From: Pseudomonas sp. 8O
GTDB lineage: Bacteria; Pseudomonadota; Gammaproteobacteria; Pseudomonadales; Pseudomonadaceae
DNA: 64,000 bases
NCBI RefSeq assembly: GCF_902506495.1
Contig: NZ_LR733264.1
Location: 1,291,312-1,355,311, forward strand
Direction of reading: 5' to 3'
The number at the start of each line of letters is the position of its first letter. Position 1 is the first letter of the stretch. The notes beneath the pieces were generated by a model, which was given only the letters and a program-made list of their open reading frames with translations, ran no database searches and was not told the origin of the DNA. This document shows positions 48,242 to 56,977 of the stretch, piece by piece. Position numbers and translations under genes: made by a program.

Positions 48242-48550
48242 ATGATCTGTCCCCAACCCCTTATTCGCCTGGCGCCCATCACATCGGGTCTGCTGCTGCG
48301 CAATCCGCGCGTACTGCTGGGCGGTAGCCATCAACCCACCTTGTTGCGCTATCTCGAAGGCTGGCCCAAGCGCTGGGCCGGGTCGCGTGCCTTTCGCATC
48401 CAGTTCGTGCAGAACGGCGAGTCGCTGAGTCGCTTCGCGCGGGACAGTTTCGATCTGGCGGTGATCCAGGCACCCAGCGCCGAGGACGTGGCACAAACCG
48501 TCGGTGAGCTGGTGCGAGTGGCGCGTCAGGGGCTGATCACCCGGCGCTAG
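48242..48550 (+). CDS. Conserved hypothetical protein (methyltransferase-fragment-like)
   Basis: A 102-residue protein, MICPQPLIRLAPITSGLLLRNPRVLLGGSHQPTLLRYLEGWPKRWAGSRAFRIQF. Its C-terminal half, SFDLAVIQAPSAEDVAQTVGELVRVARQGLITRR, recalls the later strands of class I SAM methyltransferases, but the SAM-binding glycine loop is absent, so it may be a relic or a fold of its own. GGCGGAG lies upstream. P. aeruginosa has a small protein at the equivalent place (from memory). The next gene, greB, is convergent. Confidence 0.65.
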   Translation: MICPQPLIRLAPITSGLLLRNPRVLLGGSHQPTLLRYLEGWPKRWAGSRAFRIQFVQNGESLSRFARDSFDLAVIQAPSAEDVAQTVGELVRVARQGLITRR

Positions 48551-48628
48551 GGTGTCGCGGGGCCGCCTAGGCCGGGCGCACCAACAACACCCGTGGTCGC
48601 TGGTGTGCAGCGAATGCCCGCTTACCAG

Positions 48629-48650
48629 CGGTGCGCACGGCGCACCCTAC
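48629..48650. repeat. Single copy of the lip-lifO 22-mer
   Basis: The 22 bp are identical to 46741-46762. A degenerate partner may lie before it, but no clean second arm is seen. It lies in the 110-bp gap before greB. Confidence 0.75.
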
Positions 48651-48660
48651 GCGCCAGGTC

Positions 48661-49158
48661 TCAGGGATACTCGATCTCGACGATATAGCAGGTCTTCTCA
48701 CCACTGGGGCTGTGCACCCGCACTTCGGCGTCCAGCGCCTTGCCGACCAGGGCGCGGGCCAGTGGCGAGTCGATGCTGATCAGGCCCTGCTTCAGGTCCA
48801 GCTCGTCGGGGCCGACGATGCGGTAGCGCGACTGCTCGCCGTCCTCGTCTTCGATGGTGACCCAGGCGCCGAAGTACACCTTGTTCGGATCGGATGGTTT
48901 GTCGCTGACGACCTTGAGCTTCTCCAGGCGCTTGGTGAGAAAGCGCACGCGGCTGTCGATCTCACGCAGCATCTTCTTGCCGTAGGTGTATTCGGCATTC
49001 TCCGAGCGATCACCCTGGGCCGCGGCTTCGCTGACCGATTGCGTCACCTGTGGCCTGCGCACATGCCACAGCTCGTGAAGCTCGGCGCGCAGGCGCGCTT
49101 CGCCTTCGGGTGTGATCAGTGGCGTGCCGGCAGGGCGAGGGGGACGATAGCGGCTCAT
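48661..49158 (-). CDS. greB: Transcript cleavage factor GreB
   Basis: A 165-residue factor. The N-terminal coiled coil includes [73 protein letters not shown], with the acidic D..E/NAEY tip that stimulates RNA cleavage in backtracked RNA polymerase. The C-terminal FKBP-like domain ([53 protein letters not shown]) is longer and more acidic than in GreA, supporting GreB. It precedes the ABC transporter genes on the same strand but is separated by 54 bp. Confidence 0.94.
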   Translation of the reverse strand: MSRYRPPRPAGTPLITPEGEARLRAELHELWHVRRPQVTQSVSEAAAQGDRSENAEYTYGKKMLREIDSRVRFLTKRLEKLKVVSDKPSDPNKVYFGAWVTIEDEDGEQSRYRIVGPDELDLKQGLISIDSPLARALVGKALDAEVRVHSPSGEKTCYIVEIEYP

Positions 49159-49212
49159 GGTGTCTCTACAAGATGGAAGGGGCGCCAGTCTAGCAAACCC
49201 CTCTCTAGCTTC

Positions 49213-51717
49213 TCAGCCTTCGCGCAATACGCTCAACGGGCTGGCATTCAGCGCACGGCGAGTGCCGAGCACGCCGGCCAGGCCGATCAGCAGCGCGCCG
49301 GTCAGCGGCAGCAGGAGCAACCATGGGTGAGGTTGCCAGCTCATGTCGAATGCGTAGCGATAGAGCAGAAAGCTCACCAGCTCGCAGCCCAGCGCGGCCA
49401 GCAGGCCAGCGGCAGCGCCGAGCAGGCCGAACTCGGCGCGGCGAGCGCTGATCAGCAGCTTGCGTTCGGCGCCCAAGGCGCGCAGTAGCGCTCCCTGGCG
49501 GATGCGCTCGTCCAGTGTCGCCTGCAGCCCAGCGAGCAGCACGGTGATGCCGGCAGCAAGCACGAACAGCAGTACGTACTCGATGGCCAGGGTGACCTGG
49601 GCGAGGATGCTGCGCAGTTGCGCCAGCAGGGCGTCGACCTGCAGCAGCGTCACGCTGGGGAAGGCGCGGCTAAGGGCTACCAGCTCCGCGTCCTGGCCGG
49701 GCGGTAGATAGAAGCTGGTCAGATAGGTGGCAGGCAGGTCCTGCAGGGTCTGCGGCTCGAAGATCATGTAGAAGTTGGGCTGGAAACTGTCCCAGTCCAC
49801 CTGGCGCAGGCTGGTGACCTGAGCTTCGCGTTCGATGCCGCCGACATTGAAGCGCAGCCGGTCGCCGAGCTTCAGTTGCAGGCTTTCAGCCAGTTCGGAT
49901 TCGACGGAAACGCCAGGCAGTTCGCTGGCGTGCGCAGCGCCCCACCAATTGCCTGCGGTAAGCAGGTTGTCAGATGGCAGAGCCTCGGCCCAGGTCAGGC
50001 TCAGGTCGCGCTGGATGGCGCGCTCGCCGCGGCTTTCCTTGGTCACCAGTTGGCGCACCGGCTCACCGTTGATCATGATCAGTCGGCCCGGCACCACGGG
50101 GTACAGCGGGGCTGGATGCGGCGACAGCTCGGCCAGGCGTGCGGCGAATGCATCGCGTTCGGCAGGCAGCACATTGAGGGCGAAGTGATTGGGCGCGTCC
50201 TCCGGCAACTGGTCCTGCCAGGTATCGAGCAATTCGCCACGCAGCAGGGCGATCAGCGCCATGGCCAGCAGGATCAGACCGAACGCCAGCGCTTGCCCGG
50301 CTGCAGCCAACGGGTGGCGCAGCAGCTGGCCCAGGCCCAGACGCCAGGGCAGGGCGGCGCGCTGCAACAGGCGGCGCAGGCTCTGCAAACCGAGCAGCAA
50401 CAGACCGCCGAGCAGCAATGCGGCGAGTAGTCCGCCACCCAGCAGCGCCAGCGTCAGACGCAGATCCAGGCTCAGGCGCCACATGATCAAACCCAGCGCG
50501 ATCAGCGCTGCGCCGTAGACCAGCCAAGAGCTGGCTGGCACCGGCAGCATATCGCGGCGTAGCACGCGCAGCGGTGGAACGCGGCCGAGCGCGGCCAGCG
50601 GCGGCAGGGCGAAACCGGCCAGCGCCACCAGGCCGGTGGCCATGCCGGCCAATGCGGGCCACAGATCGGCCGGCGGCAGATCATCCGGGATCAGCCCGCG
50701 CAGCAAATGGAAGAGAACGTGCTGGCCGGCCCAGCCGAGCAGTGCGCCGATCAGGCACGCGATCAGCCCGAGCAACGCCAGCTGCAGGCCGAACAATGCC
50801 AACGTTTCACGCCGTGACAGCCCGAGGCAGCGCAGCAGCGCGCTGGCATCGAAGCGCCTCGCCGCGAAGCGAGCCGCCGAGAGTGCTACCGCGACACCAG
50901 CGAGCAACACGGCTGCCAGGCTGGCCAGGTTCAGATAACGTTCGGCACGGCCGAGGGCGCCGCCGACCTGGCGATTGCCATCGCGCGCGTCGTCCAGGCG
51001 CTGATTGGGTTCCAGGCCGGCTTCGACTGCCTGACGGTAGGCCGCCAGGGCATTGGCATCGCCGCGCCAGAGTTCCCGAAAGCGCACACGGCTGCCGGGT
51101 TGTACCACTTCAGTCGCGGCAAGATCGTCCAGATGCATCAGCACGCGCGGCGTCAGGCTGTAGAAATCGCCAGCGGTGTCGGGGTCATAGGTCAGCACAC
51201 GGCTCAGGCGCAGGGTTTTGGCGCCTATTTCCAGTTCATCGCCAATCTTCAGATTCAGCGCGACCATCAGGCGCGCTTCTGCCCAGACTTCTCCGGGGCG
51301 CGGGCCGGAACCCACTTCCTCTGGTGCGTAGGGTTCAGCAGCGCTTCTCAGTTCGCCGCGCAGCGGATAAAGGCTATTGGCTGCCTTGACGCTGGCCAGC
51401 TGAATGCCTTCCTGGGCAGCGACCACGCTGGAGAACTCTACCGCTTGTGCGTGATCGAGGCCCAGCTTGAGCCCCGCGTCTATCTGTTGCTGGCTGGCTG
51501 GCGAGCTGCCGCTCAGGCGCAGGTCAGCGGCGAGAAACTCGCTGGCACGCAGCAGCATTGCGTCATTCAGACGCGCGCTGAAATAGCCGATGGCGCTGCT
51601 GGCGGCCACCGCGACCAGCAAGGCGAAGAACAGCACCCGTAGCTCGCCGGCGCGGGCATCGCGCAGCAGTTGGCGGGCAGCGAGCGAAAACAGACGAGTG
51701 AAGGGCACACGTTTCAT
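49213..51717 (-). CDS. ABC transporter permease, YbbP/FtsX-like
   Basis: An 834-residue membrane protein. One helix near the N terminus (LRVLFFALLVAVAASSAIGYFSARL) is followed by a large periplasmic MacB-PCD-like domain, then clusters of helices in two FtsX domains (LASLAAVLLAGVAVALSAARFAARR; LAIEYVLLFVLAAGITVLLAGL) and a final ALLIGLAGVLGTRRALNASPLSVLREG. This architecture and adjacency to an ATPase and tesA match E. coli ybbAP-tesA. Such systems are thought to extract lipids or lipophilic molecules; the substrate is unknown. Its ATG overlaps the ATPase stop by one base. Confidence 0.88.
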   Translation of the reverse strand: MKRVPFTRLFSLAARQLLRDARAGELRVLFFALLVAVAASSAIGYFSARLNDAMLLRASEFLAADLRLSGSSPASQQQIDAGLKLGLDHAQAVEFSSVVAAQEGIQLASVKAANSLYPLRGELRSAAEPYAPEEVGSGPRPGEVWAEARLMVALNLKIGDELEIGAKTLRLSRVLTYDPDTAGDFYSLTPRVLMHLDDLAATEVVQPGSRVRFRELWRGDANALAAYRQAVEAGLEPNQRLDDARDGNRQVGGALGRAERYLNLASLAAVLLAGVAVALSAARFAARRFDASALLRCLGLSRRETLALFGLQLALLGLIACLIGALLGWAGQHVLFHLLRGLIPDDLPPADLWPALAGMATGLVALAGFALPPLAALGRVPPLRVLRRDMLPVPASSWLVYGAALIALGLIMWRLSLDLRLTLALLGGGLLAALLLGGLLLLGLQSLRRLLQRAALPWRLGLGQLLRHPLAAAGQALAFGLILLAMALIALLRGELLDTWQDQLPEDAPNHFALNVLPAERDAFAARLAELSPHPAPLYPVVPGRLIMINGEPVRQLVTKESRGERAIQRDLSLTWAEALPSDNLLTAGNWWGAAHASELPGVSVESELAESLQLKLGDRLRFNVGGIEREAQVTSLRQVDWDSFQPNFYMIFEPQTLQDLPATYLTSFYLPPGQDAELVALSRAFPSVTLLQVDALLAQLRSILAQVTLAIEYVLLFVLAAGITVLLAGLQATLDERIRQGALLRALGAERKLLISARRAEFGLLGAAAGLLAALGCELVSFLLYRYAFDMSWQPHPWLLLLPLTGALLIGLAGVLGTRRALNASPLSVLREG

Positions 51718-52400
51718 CAGGGCTCCACGCGGTCGATCAGGTGTCCGGCTTCCAGGCGGATCAGGCGCTGGCAGCGGTGCGCCAGGCGCTCGTCGTGGGT
51801 GACCAGCACCAAGGTGGTACCGCGTTCCTGGTTGAGCTGAAAGAGCAGGTCGCTGATGCGCTCTCCGGTGTGGCTGTCGAGGTTGCCGGTAGGCTCATCG
51901 GCGAACAGCACGTCCGGTTCTGCAGCAAAGGCGCGGGCAATGGCCACACGCTGTTGCTCACCACCGGAGAGCTGGCGCGGGTAGTGCGTCAGACGTTGAC
52001 CCAGGCCGACGCGTTCGAGCAGCGTACGAGCACGCTGGCGGGCATCGGCATGACCTTCCAGCTCCAGCGGCAACATCACGTTCTCCAGCGCGTTGAGGCT
52101 GTCGAGCAACTGGAACGACTGGAAGACGAAACCCACATGCTCGGCGCGCAGGCGCGCGCGCTGGTCTTCATCGAGCTCACTGAGGTTCTTGCCGGCCAGC
52201 AATACGGCACCGCCACTGGGCAGGTCCAGACCGGCGAGCAATCCGAGCAGGGTGGATTTGCCAGAACCTGACGCACCGACGATGGCCAGGCTGTCGCCTT
52301 TGCTCAGTTCGAGATCGAGATCATGGAGGATGGTCAGCTCGCCTTCCGCGCTGCTGACCACTTTGCTAAGGTTCCGCGCAGCGAGAATGCTCGAAGTCAT
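51717..52400 (-). CDS. ABC transporter ATPase, YbbA/LolD-like
   Basis: A 227-residue ATPase starting [36 protein letters not shown]. Walker A is GASGSGKST, signature [17 protein letters not shown], Walker [13 protein letters not shown] and the switch histidine [13 protein letters not shown], as in the MacB/LolD/YbbA group. It pairs with the permease through a TGATG overlap. The start at 52400 lies only 11 bases from the divergent tesA ATG, so the promoters overlap within coding sequence or in that short gap. Confidence 0.92.
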   Translation of the reverse strand: MTSSILAARNLSKVVSSAEGELTILHDLDLELSKGDSLAIVGASGSGKSTLLGLLAGLDLPSGGAVLLAGKNLSELDEDQRARLRAEHVGFVFQSFQLLDSLNALENVMLPLELEGHADARQRARTLLERVGLGQRLTHYPRQLSGGEQQRVAIARAFAAEPDVLFADEPTGNLDSHTGERISDLLFQLNQERGTTLVLVTHDERLAHRCQRLIRLEAGHLIDRVEP

Positions 52401-52411
52401 GGAGATTCCAA

Positions 52412-53017
52412 ATGCGTGCATGGTGGTTGAGTGGTGCCTTGGCCCTGACGCTCTGGGCTCAGGGAGCGGTTGCAGGCACCCTGCTTGTGGTCGGCGATAG
52501 TATCAGCGCGGCTTTTGGCCTGGATAGCCGCCAGGGATGGGTCGCTTTGCTGGAAAAACGCCTTGATGAAGAGGGTTTCGAGCACGCGGTGGTCAATGCT
52601 TCGATTAGCGGCGATACCAGTGCAGGGGGCGCCGCGCGGCTTTCTGCGCTACTTGCAGAGCACAAACCGGAGCTGGTCATCATCGAGTTGGGAGGCAACG
52701 ATGGTCTGCGTGGCCAGCCCCCTGCGCAATTGCAACAGAATCTTGCGTCGATGATCGATAAATCGCAGTCCGCCGGTGCCAATGTACTGCTTCTCGGTAT
52801 GCGTTTGCCGCCCAACTATGGCACGCGTTACACCACGTCTTTCGCCCAGGTTTTCGCCGATTTGGCGGAGCAGAAGAAGGTGCCGCTGGTGCCGTTCTTT
52901 CTCGAGGGGGTCGGTGGCGTGCCGGGGATGATGCAGGCCGATGGCATTCACCCGACCGAGTCCGCGCAGGCGCTGTTGCTGGATAATGTCTGGCCGACGC
53001 TCAAGCCTCTGCTGTAA
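52412..53017 (+). CDS. tesA: Multifunctional SGNH esterase/thioesterase TesA
   Basis: A 201-residue periplasmic hydrolase with signal peptide MRAWWLSGALALTLWAQGAVAG. The GDSL block LLVVGDSISAAFGL holds the catalytic serine; NASISGDTSAGG and IIELGGNDGLRG give the SGNH glycine and asparagine; and DGIHPTESAQA holds the aspartate and histidine. E. coli TesA cleaves acyl-CoA, lysophospholipids and some peptides; the Pseudomonas enzyme is an arylesterase. It is divergent from the YbbAP-like ABC genes, the same partnership as in E. coli. Confidence 0.94.
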   Translation: MRAWWLSGALALTLWAQGAVAGTLLVVGDSISAAFGLDSRQGWVALLEKRLDEEGFEHAVVNASISGDTSAGGAARLSALLAEHKPELVIIELGGNDGLRGQPPAQLQQNLASMIDKSQSAGANVLLLGMRLPPNYGTRYTTSFAQVFADLAEQKKVPLVPFFLEGVGGVPGMMQADGIHPTESAQALLLDNVWPTLKPLL

Positions 53018-53106
53018 GTGTCTGTTTCGAGAGAAAACAGAGTAGGCACAGGCTTTTACGCCTCAAGCCTTTCGGCTAATGTGGCCGACCTGTCACGGAG
53101 CCCCAG

Positions 53107-53388
53107 ATGCCGCGTCCCGCGTGGTCCCTTTATGCCTACCAACTGATCGAGCCGGATGAGCAGCTGGATCTGTTCGCCTGTCGCGAGGTGCGCGTGCACC
53201 TGGTGGCTCGCCAGCTGCGCCTGGGTGGGCATGCTGATCGCACGCTTTGCGGTGGCTTGTTGCCGGCGCAGCCGCGCTGGCGGACGCTGGAAAAGGTCTG
53301 GCTGCGTGACCGCCGCCTGTGTCCCGCTTGCCTGGTGGCATTCGAGGCGCAGCGCCAGGGTTTGTGCTCGAATTGGGCGGATGGCTGA
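53107..53388 (+). CDS. Conserved hypothetical protein
   Basis: A 93-residue protein, MPRPAWSLYAYQLIEPDEQLDLFACREVRVHLVARQLRLGGHADRTLC. It has cysteines at ACRE, RTLCGG, RLCPACL and LCSN, and a CPAC pair at about 73-76 could bind metal. No signal peptide. GGAG lies 7 bases before the ATG. It occupies the same place between tesA and the L,D-transpeptidase as a small gene in P. aeruginosa (from memory), so it is likely real. Function unknown. Confidence 0.7.
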   Translation: MPRPAWSLYAYQLIEPDEQLDLFACREVRVHLVARQLRLGGHADRTLCGGLLPAQPRWRTLEKVWLRDRRLCPACLVAFEAQRQGLCSNWADG

Positions 53389-53459
53389 CGTCTGCCCGGC
53401 TTGCGAATGGCGGTGTACAATCGCCGCAATATCACTCAACTCTTCAAGGGACATCCCGG

Positions 53460-54416
53460 ATGTTGTCGCGCTTCTCTGCGGTCAACCGCTGCCTGACTCT
53501 GGTCGCACTGTGCTCCAGTGCTGCGGTACAGGCACTCGAACTTCCACTGCCGCCGCCAGGCGAGGATGTGGTGGGCCAGGTACAGGTGATCAAGGCCAAG
53601 TACGAGGACACCTTCGCCGATCTGGGAGCGGCAAATGATCTTGGCTATCTGGAAATGGTCGCCGCCAACCCGGGTGTCGACCCCTGGTTGCCGGGCGAGG
53701 GCAGCGAGGTCATCCTGCCGACCCGTTACGTGCTGCCACCTGGGCCGCGTGAGGGCATCGTCATCAACCTGGCCGAATATCGTCTGTATTACTTCCCGAA
53801 AGGTCAGAATGTGGTGCACACCTTCCCGCTGGGCATCGGTCGTGAGGGCTGGGGGTCGCCGCTGGGCACTGGCCGCGTCACCGTGAAAACGCCGAACCCG
53901 GCCTGGTATCCGCCTCAGTCTATTCGTGAGGAGCATGCGGCCGAAGGCGATATCCTGCCCACCGTAGTACCGCCTGGCCCGGATAATCCGTTGGGCCCTT
54001 ACAAGATGACGCTGTCGTTCCCTGGCTACCTGATCCATGGCTCGAACAAGAAGTTCGGTATCGGCATGCGCGTCAGCCACGGTTGCTTCCGCATGCTCAA
54101 TCACAACGTGCTGGACTTGGCGGGTATGGTGCCGGTCGGCACGCCGGTACGCATCATCAACGAGCCTTACAAGTTTGGTGTGAGCAGCGGCAAGGTTTAT
54201 CTGGAAGCGCATGCGCCACTGGATGACGAGGGTGATCCCTCTGTTGTCGACAAGCACACGGCGGTGATCAATGCGTTGCTCAAACGTGACGAACTCAGCG
54301 GCCTGCGCCTCGACTGGGAGATGGTCCGTGAGGTGGTTGCTGCCGAGGACGGTATGCCGGTGCCGATCGCTGCGCAGACCGAGCACGTAGTCGCGAGCAG
54401 CGATAACCCGTTCTGA
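53460..54416 (+). CDS. L,D-Transpeptidase (YkuD domain)
   Basis: A 318-residue periplasmic enzyme with signal peptide MLSRFSAVNRCLTLVALCSSAAVQA. A LysM-like segment (YEDTFADLGAANDLGYLEMVAANPGVDPWLPGEGSEVILPTRYVLP) precedes the YkuD domain: IVINLAEYRLYYFP, LIHGSNKKFGIGMRVSHGCFRMLNHNVLDL. SHGCFRM holds the catalytic cysteine, and IHG the histidine. L,D-transpeptidases make 3-3 peptidoglycan links or attach lipoproteins of the Lpp/OprI type to peptidoglycan. The convergent neighbour is oprI, which makes OprI attachment a reasonable role (inference). Confidence 0.92.
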   Translation: MLSRFSAVNRCLTLVALCSSAAVQALELPLPPPGEDVVGQVQVIKAKYEDTFADLGAANDLGYLEMVAANPGVDPWLPGEGSEVILPTRYVLPPGPREGIVINLAEYRLYYFPKGQNVVHTFPLGIGREGWGSPLGTGRVTVKTPNPAWYPPQSIREEHAAEGDILPTVVPPGPDNPLGPYKMTLSFPGYLIHGSNKKFGIGMRVSHGCFRMLNHNVLDLAGMVPVGTPVRIINEPYKFGVSSGKVYLEAHAPLDDEGDPSVVDKHTAVINALLKRDELSGLRLDWEMVREVVAAEDGMPVPIAAQTEHVVASSDNPF

Positions 54417-54430
54417 TCCAGCGACGTTGC

Positions 54431-54466
54431 AAAAACCCGCCTGCATTCGTGTACGCGGGTTTTTTA
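54431..54466 (+). terminator. Terminator after the L,D-transpeptidase gene
   Basis: AAAACCCGC (54432-54440) pairs with GCGGGTTTT (54455-54463), followed by a T-rich tail. Confidence 0.8.
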
Positions 54467-54516
54467 TTGCCTGGCAATCGAGACGTTCCGAGAGTGCCAG
54501 GGCGCGAGCAGGCAAT

Positions 54517-54549
54517 AAAAAAGCCGCACCAGTTGCCTGGGGCGGCTTT
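54517..54549 (-). terminator. Terminator after oprI
   Basis: AAAGCCGC (54520-54527) pairs with GCGGCTTT (54542-54549). On the minus strand the stem runs into T6, the strong end expected for an abundant transcript. Confidence 0.88.
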
Positions 54550-54567
54550 CGAAAAAACGAGTCGCAA

Positions 54568-54819
54568 TTACTTGCGGCTGGCTTTTTCCAGCATACGCAG
54601 AGCGCGCTCGTTAGCTTCGTCAGCAGTCTGCTGAGCTTTCTGAGCAGCAGCCATAGCTTCATCGGCCTTGCGGTAGGCTTCGTCAGCACGGGCTTGAGCA
54701 CGAGCAGCTGCGTCTTCGGTAGCAGTCAGACGAGCTTCGGTTTCTTTGGACATGCTGCTGCAACCGGTAGCCAGAACTGCGGCCAGAGCCAGAGCAGAGA
54801 ATTTCAGAACGTTGTTCAT
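54568..54819 (-). CDS. oprI: Major outer-membrane lipoprotein OprI (Lpp-type)
   Basis: An 83-residue lipoprotein. [26 protein letters not shown] has a lipobox LATGC with the lipidated cysteine at residue 20. The mature part is a heptad-repeat helix ([58 protein letters not shown]) ending in lysine, which can be linked to peptidoglycan. It matches P. aeruginosa OprI closely. It is codon-optimised and has a strong terminator, as expected for a very abundant protein. Confidence 0.96.
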   Translation of the reverse strand: MNNVLKFSALALAAVLATGCSSMSKETEARLTATEDAAARAQARADEAYRKADEAMAAAQKAQQTADEANERALRMLEKASRK

Positions 54820-54888
54820 CGTGTTCCCCTTGAGGTGGAGTTTTCCATAAAGAGCAATTCCCCAACTGCGGGAAATTAGCCGGCGTAC

Positions 54889-54916
54889 ATACTACCTATT
54901 ACTTTTAGTAAGTAAA
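54889..54916 (-). promoter_or_regulatory. Possible oprI promoter
   Basis: On the minus strand TTTACT (54916-54911), 16-bp spacer, TAGTAT (54894-54889). The AT-rich gap up to 55088 holds no gene. Confidence 0.4.
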
Positions 54917-55088
54917 CGGAGCCAGGGCAAGAGTTGCATTTTTTTTCTTTGGGCAGGGCGCTGAAGGATAGAATTTGCGTGGGCTGGCTAAAAAATAGTC
55001 AGTTACGCATTCGATACAGTGTAGCGGTTGTACGAGCTGTTATAACTATCCCGGCTTTGAAACTAAAACAATAAAAGAGGGGATGCAG

Positions 55089-56462
55089 ATGCTTGGGAAT
55101 TTGGGGCTTTTGCTGGGCTTGGCGCTACTTATCTTCATGGCGTTGCGCGGGGTGAACATATTCATCGCTGCATTGCTGTGTTCGATTCTGGTGGCCCTCA
55201 CCAATGGCGTAGCCGTATCAGGTGCACTGCTCGAGCACTTTCCATTCGGCCCATTGGGTGCATTCACCTTTGCTGGCAAGTTCTTCGTGCTGTTTCTCTG
55301 TGGTGCGATCTTCGGCAAGGTCATGGCTGCCAGCCAGGCGGCCAGTAGTATTGCTCAGGCCATTACCCGCGGTCTGGGTACGCAACGAACGCTCTGGGTG
55401 GCGATGCTGGTGTGTGCGGTTCTCACCTATGGAGGGGTGGTGGTATTCGTGGTGATCTTCACCATGTATCCGCTGGGCATTACCCTGATGCGCGAGGCCA
55501 ATCTGCCCAAGCGATTGTTCTGCGCCGCCACTGCACTGGGGGCGGGAACCTTCACCATGACGGCCTTGCCTGGCTCACCTTCGATTCACAACGTGATCGC
55601 AGCCAGTGCACTGGGCACCGACCTGTTCGCAGGTGCCTGGATTGGCCTGTTCGCCTCGCTGGTAATGATTGGTCTGGGCATGGCTTATCTGCAGCGCGAA
55701 TGGCGCCTGGCGCGCGAACGAGGCGAGGGGTTCGAGCCTAACGCGCAGGACGAGCGCATGCAGCAGTTGGCCGGTGCGCCCGGAAGCGGGCCACACTGGG
55801 GTATCGCGTTGGTGCCGATCATCGTGGTGTTGGGGATCATTCTTCTGCCGCGCCTGCTCGCTCTATCTGGAGCAGCTGTGCCGGGCGAAGGGGCACTGGG
55901 TGGGCTGTTGGCTTTCAGTCAGTCGCAGCCGATTCTCTGGCCCAGTCTGGCCTTGGTGATCGCTACCGGGGTGGCTGTGCTGATGTTTTCGGCGTTGCGC
56001 CGTAATACCGTCGGCTTACTGGGGCAGGGGGCTGACGATGCGATCATGCCGCTGCTGAACACTGCTGCGGTGATCGGTTTTGGTGGTGTGGTTACTCAGA
56101 CCGCAGGTTTCGCTCAGTTCGCCCAATGGATACTGGGGGTGGATCTGCCGCCGTTGTTGTCGGTGTTCGCATCGGTCAGCGTGGTCTCCGGGATCGTCGG
56201 TTCTTCGTCTGGTGGCCTGCAGATTTTCATGCAGACCCTGGCACCGCGTTATCTGGAGATGGGGGTGGACCCTGAGGTGCTGCACCGTATCGCCAACATC
56301 ACCGCTGGTGGGCTGGATTCGCTGCCACACTGCGGGGCGGTGATCGCGATGCTGATGATCATGGGGCTGACTCACAAGCAGGCGTACAAGGACATCTTCG
56401 TCATCACGGTACTGGTCCCCGTGATTGCGGCCTTGCTCTGCATCGCAGTCTTGAGCTTCTGA
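55089..56462 (+). CDS. GntP-family permease
   Basis: A 457-residue transporter with about 12 hydrophobic segments. ATG 55089 is preferred over 55083 because GAGGGG then has proper spacing. Blocks such as FFVLFLCGAIFGKVMAASQAASSIAQAI, TYGGVVVFVVIFTMYPLGITLMREANLPKRL, TMTALPGSPSIHNVIAASALGT and ITAGGLDSLPHCGAVIAMLMIMGLTHKQAYKDI are typical of the GntP/CitMHS-related carboxylate permeases. The substrate (gluconate, hydroxybutyrate or another hydroxyacid) cannot be told; the gluconate TRAP system of this window is unlinked. Alone between oprI and a GNAT gene. Confidence 0.82.
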   Translation: MLGNLGLLLGLALLIFMALRGVNIFIAALLCSILVALTNGVAVSGALLEHFPFGPLGAFTFAGKFFVLFLCGAIFGKVMAASQAASSIAQAITRGLGTQRTLWVAMLVCAVLTYGGVVVFVVIFTMYPLGITLMREANLPKRLFCAATALGAGTFTMTALPGSPSIHNVIAASALGTDLFAGAWIGLFASLVMIGLGMAYLQREWRLARERGEGFEPNAQDERMQQLAGAPGSGPHWGIALVPIIVVLGIILLPRLLALSGAAVPGEGALGGLLAFSQSQPILWPSLALVIATGVAVLMFSALRRNTVGLLGQGADDAIMPLLNTAAVIGFGGVVTQTAGFAQFAQWILGVDLPPLLSVFASVSVVSGIVGSSSGGLQIFMQTLAPRYLEMGVDPEVLHRIANITAGGLDSLPHCGAVIAMLMIMGLTHKQAYKDIFVITVLVPVIAALLCIAVLSF

Positions 56463-56607
56463 TTGCTCGTGGCTGGGCAGCCCGGCGGCTGATAAGCTTG
56501 GCTAATTGCGTGGTCGGAAGTGGCGCCGGAATTTGCGCTTTTGCCAAAGCACCGGTATGAAGTAAAAATTGACGCGCCGCTAACGGTTTGCGGCTAGAGG
56601 AGTGAAA

Positions 56608-56880
56608 ATGAGCGAGGGGTTGTCCATTCACCATGACCAGGCGAGTCACCAGTTCGTGACGACCGTCGATGGTGATCGTGCCTATCTGGCCTATATGGAT
56701 CTGGGCAAGCAGACGCTGGACATCTATCGCACCTTTGTACCCAACGGCCTGCGTGGTCGTGGCATCGCCGCGGCGTTGACCGAGCATGCCCTGCAGTATG
56801 CCGAAGGCAAGGGCTACACGGTGATTCCGTCCTGCTCGTATGTCGAGCGCTATATGGAGCGACGCTCGCGCCATCAGTAG
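56608..56880 (+). CDS. Small GNAT acetyltransferase-like protein (YjdJ type)
   Basis: A 90-residue protein beginning MSEGLSIHHDQASHQFVTTVDGDRAYLAYMDLGKQTLDIYRTFVPNGLRGRGIAAALTEHALQYAEGKGYTVIPSCSYVERYMER. LRGRGIAAALTEHAL is the acetyl-CoA-binding RGxG/A motif. The size and IPSCSYVERYM ending match the short GNAT family of human GTLF3/E. coli YjdJ type. ATG 56608 is preferred to GTG 56602 because AGGAG lies at the right distance. Substrate unknown. Confidence 0.85.
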   Translation: MSEGLSIHHDQASHQFVTTVDGDRAYLAYMDLGKQTLDIYRTFVPNGLRGRGIAAALTEHALQYAEGKGYTVIPSCSYVERYMERRSRHQ

Positions 56881-56895
56881 AAATCGGTTCGGCGT

Positions 56896-56913
56896 GGTGG
56901 GCTGAAGCCCACC
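56896..56913. repeat. Short GGTGGGCT palindrome (REP-like)
   Basis: GGTGGGCT-GA-AGCCCACC is a perfect palindrome followed by CTACG. A related TGGGCT-TT-AGCCCA occurs at 38592-38605. Confidence 0.7.
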
Positions 56914-56934
56914 CTACGTGTGAATGCGGATACA

Positions 56935-56961
56935 AAAACGCCGGGCGATGCCCGGCGTTTT
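56935..56961. terminator. Bidirectional terminator between GNAT and DAHP synthase genes
   Basis: AAAACGCCGGGC (56935-56946) pairs perfectly with GCCCGGCGTTTT (56950-56961) around GAT. Confidence 0.85.
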
Positions 56962-56977
56962 CATTGCTGTTGCGTCC

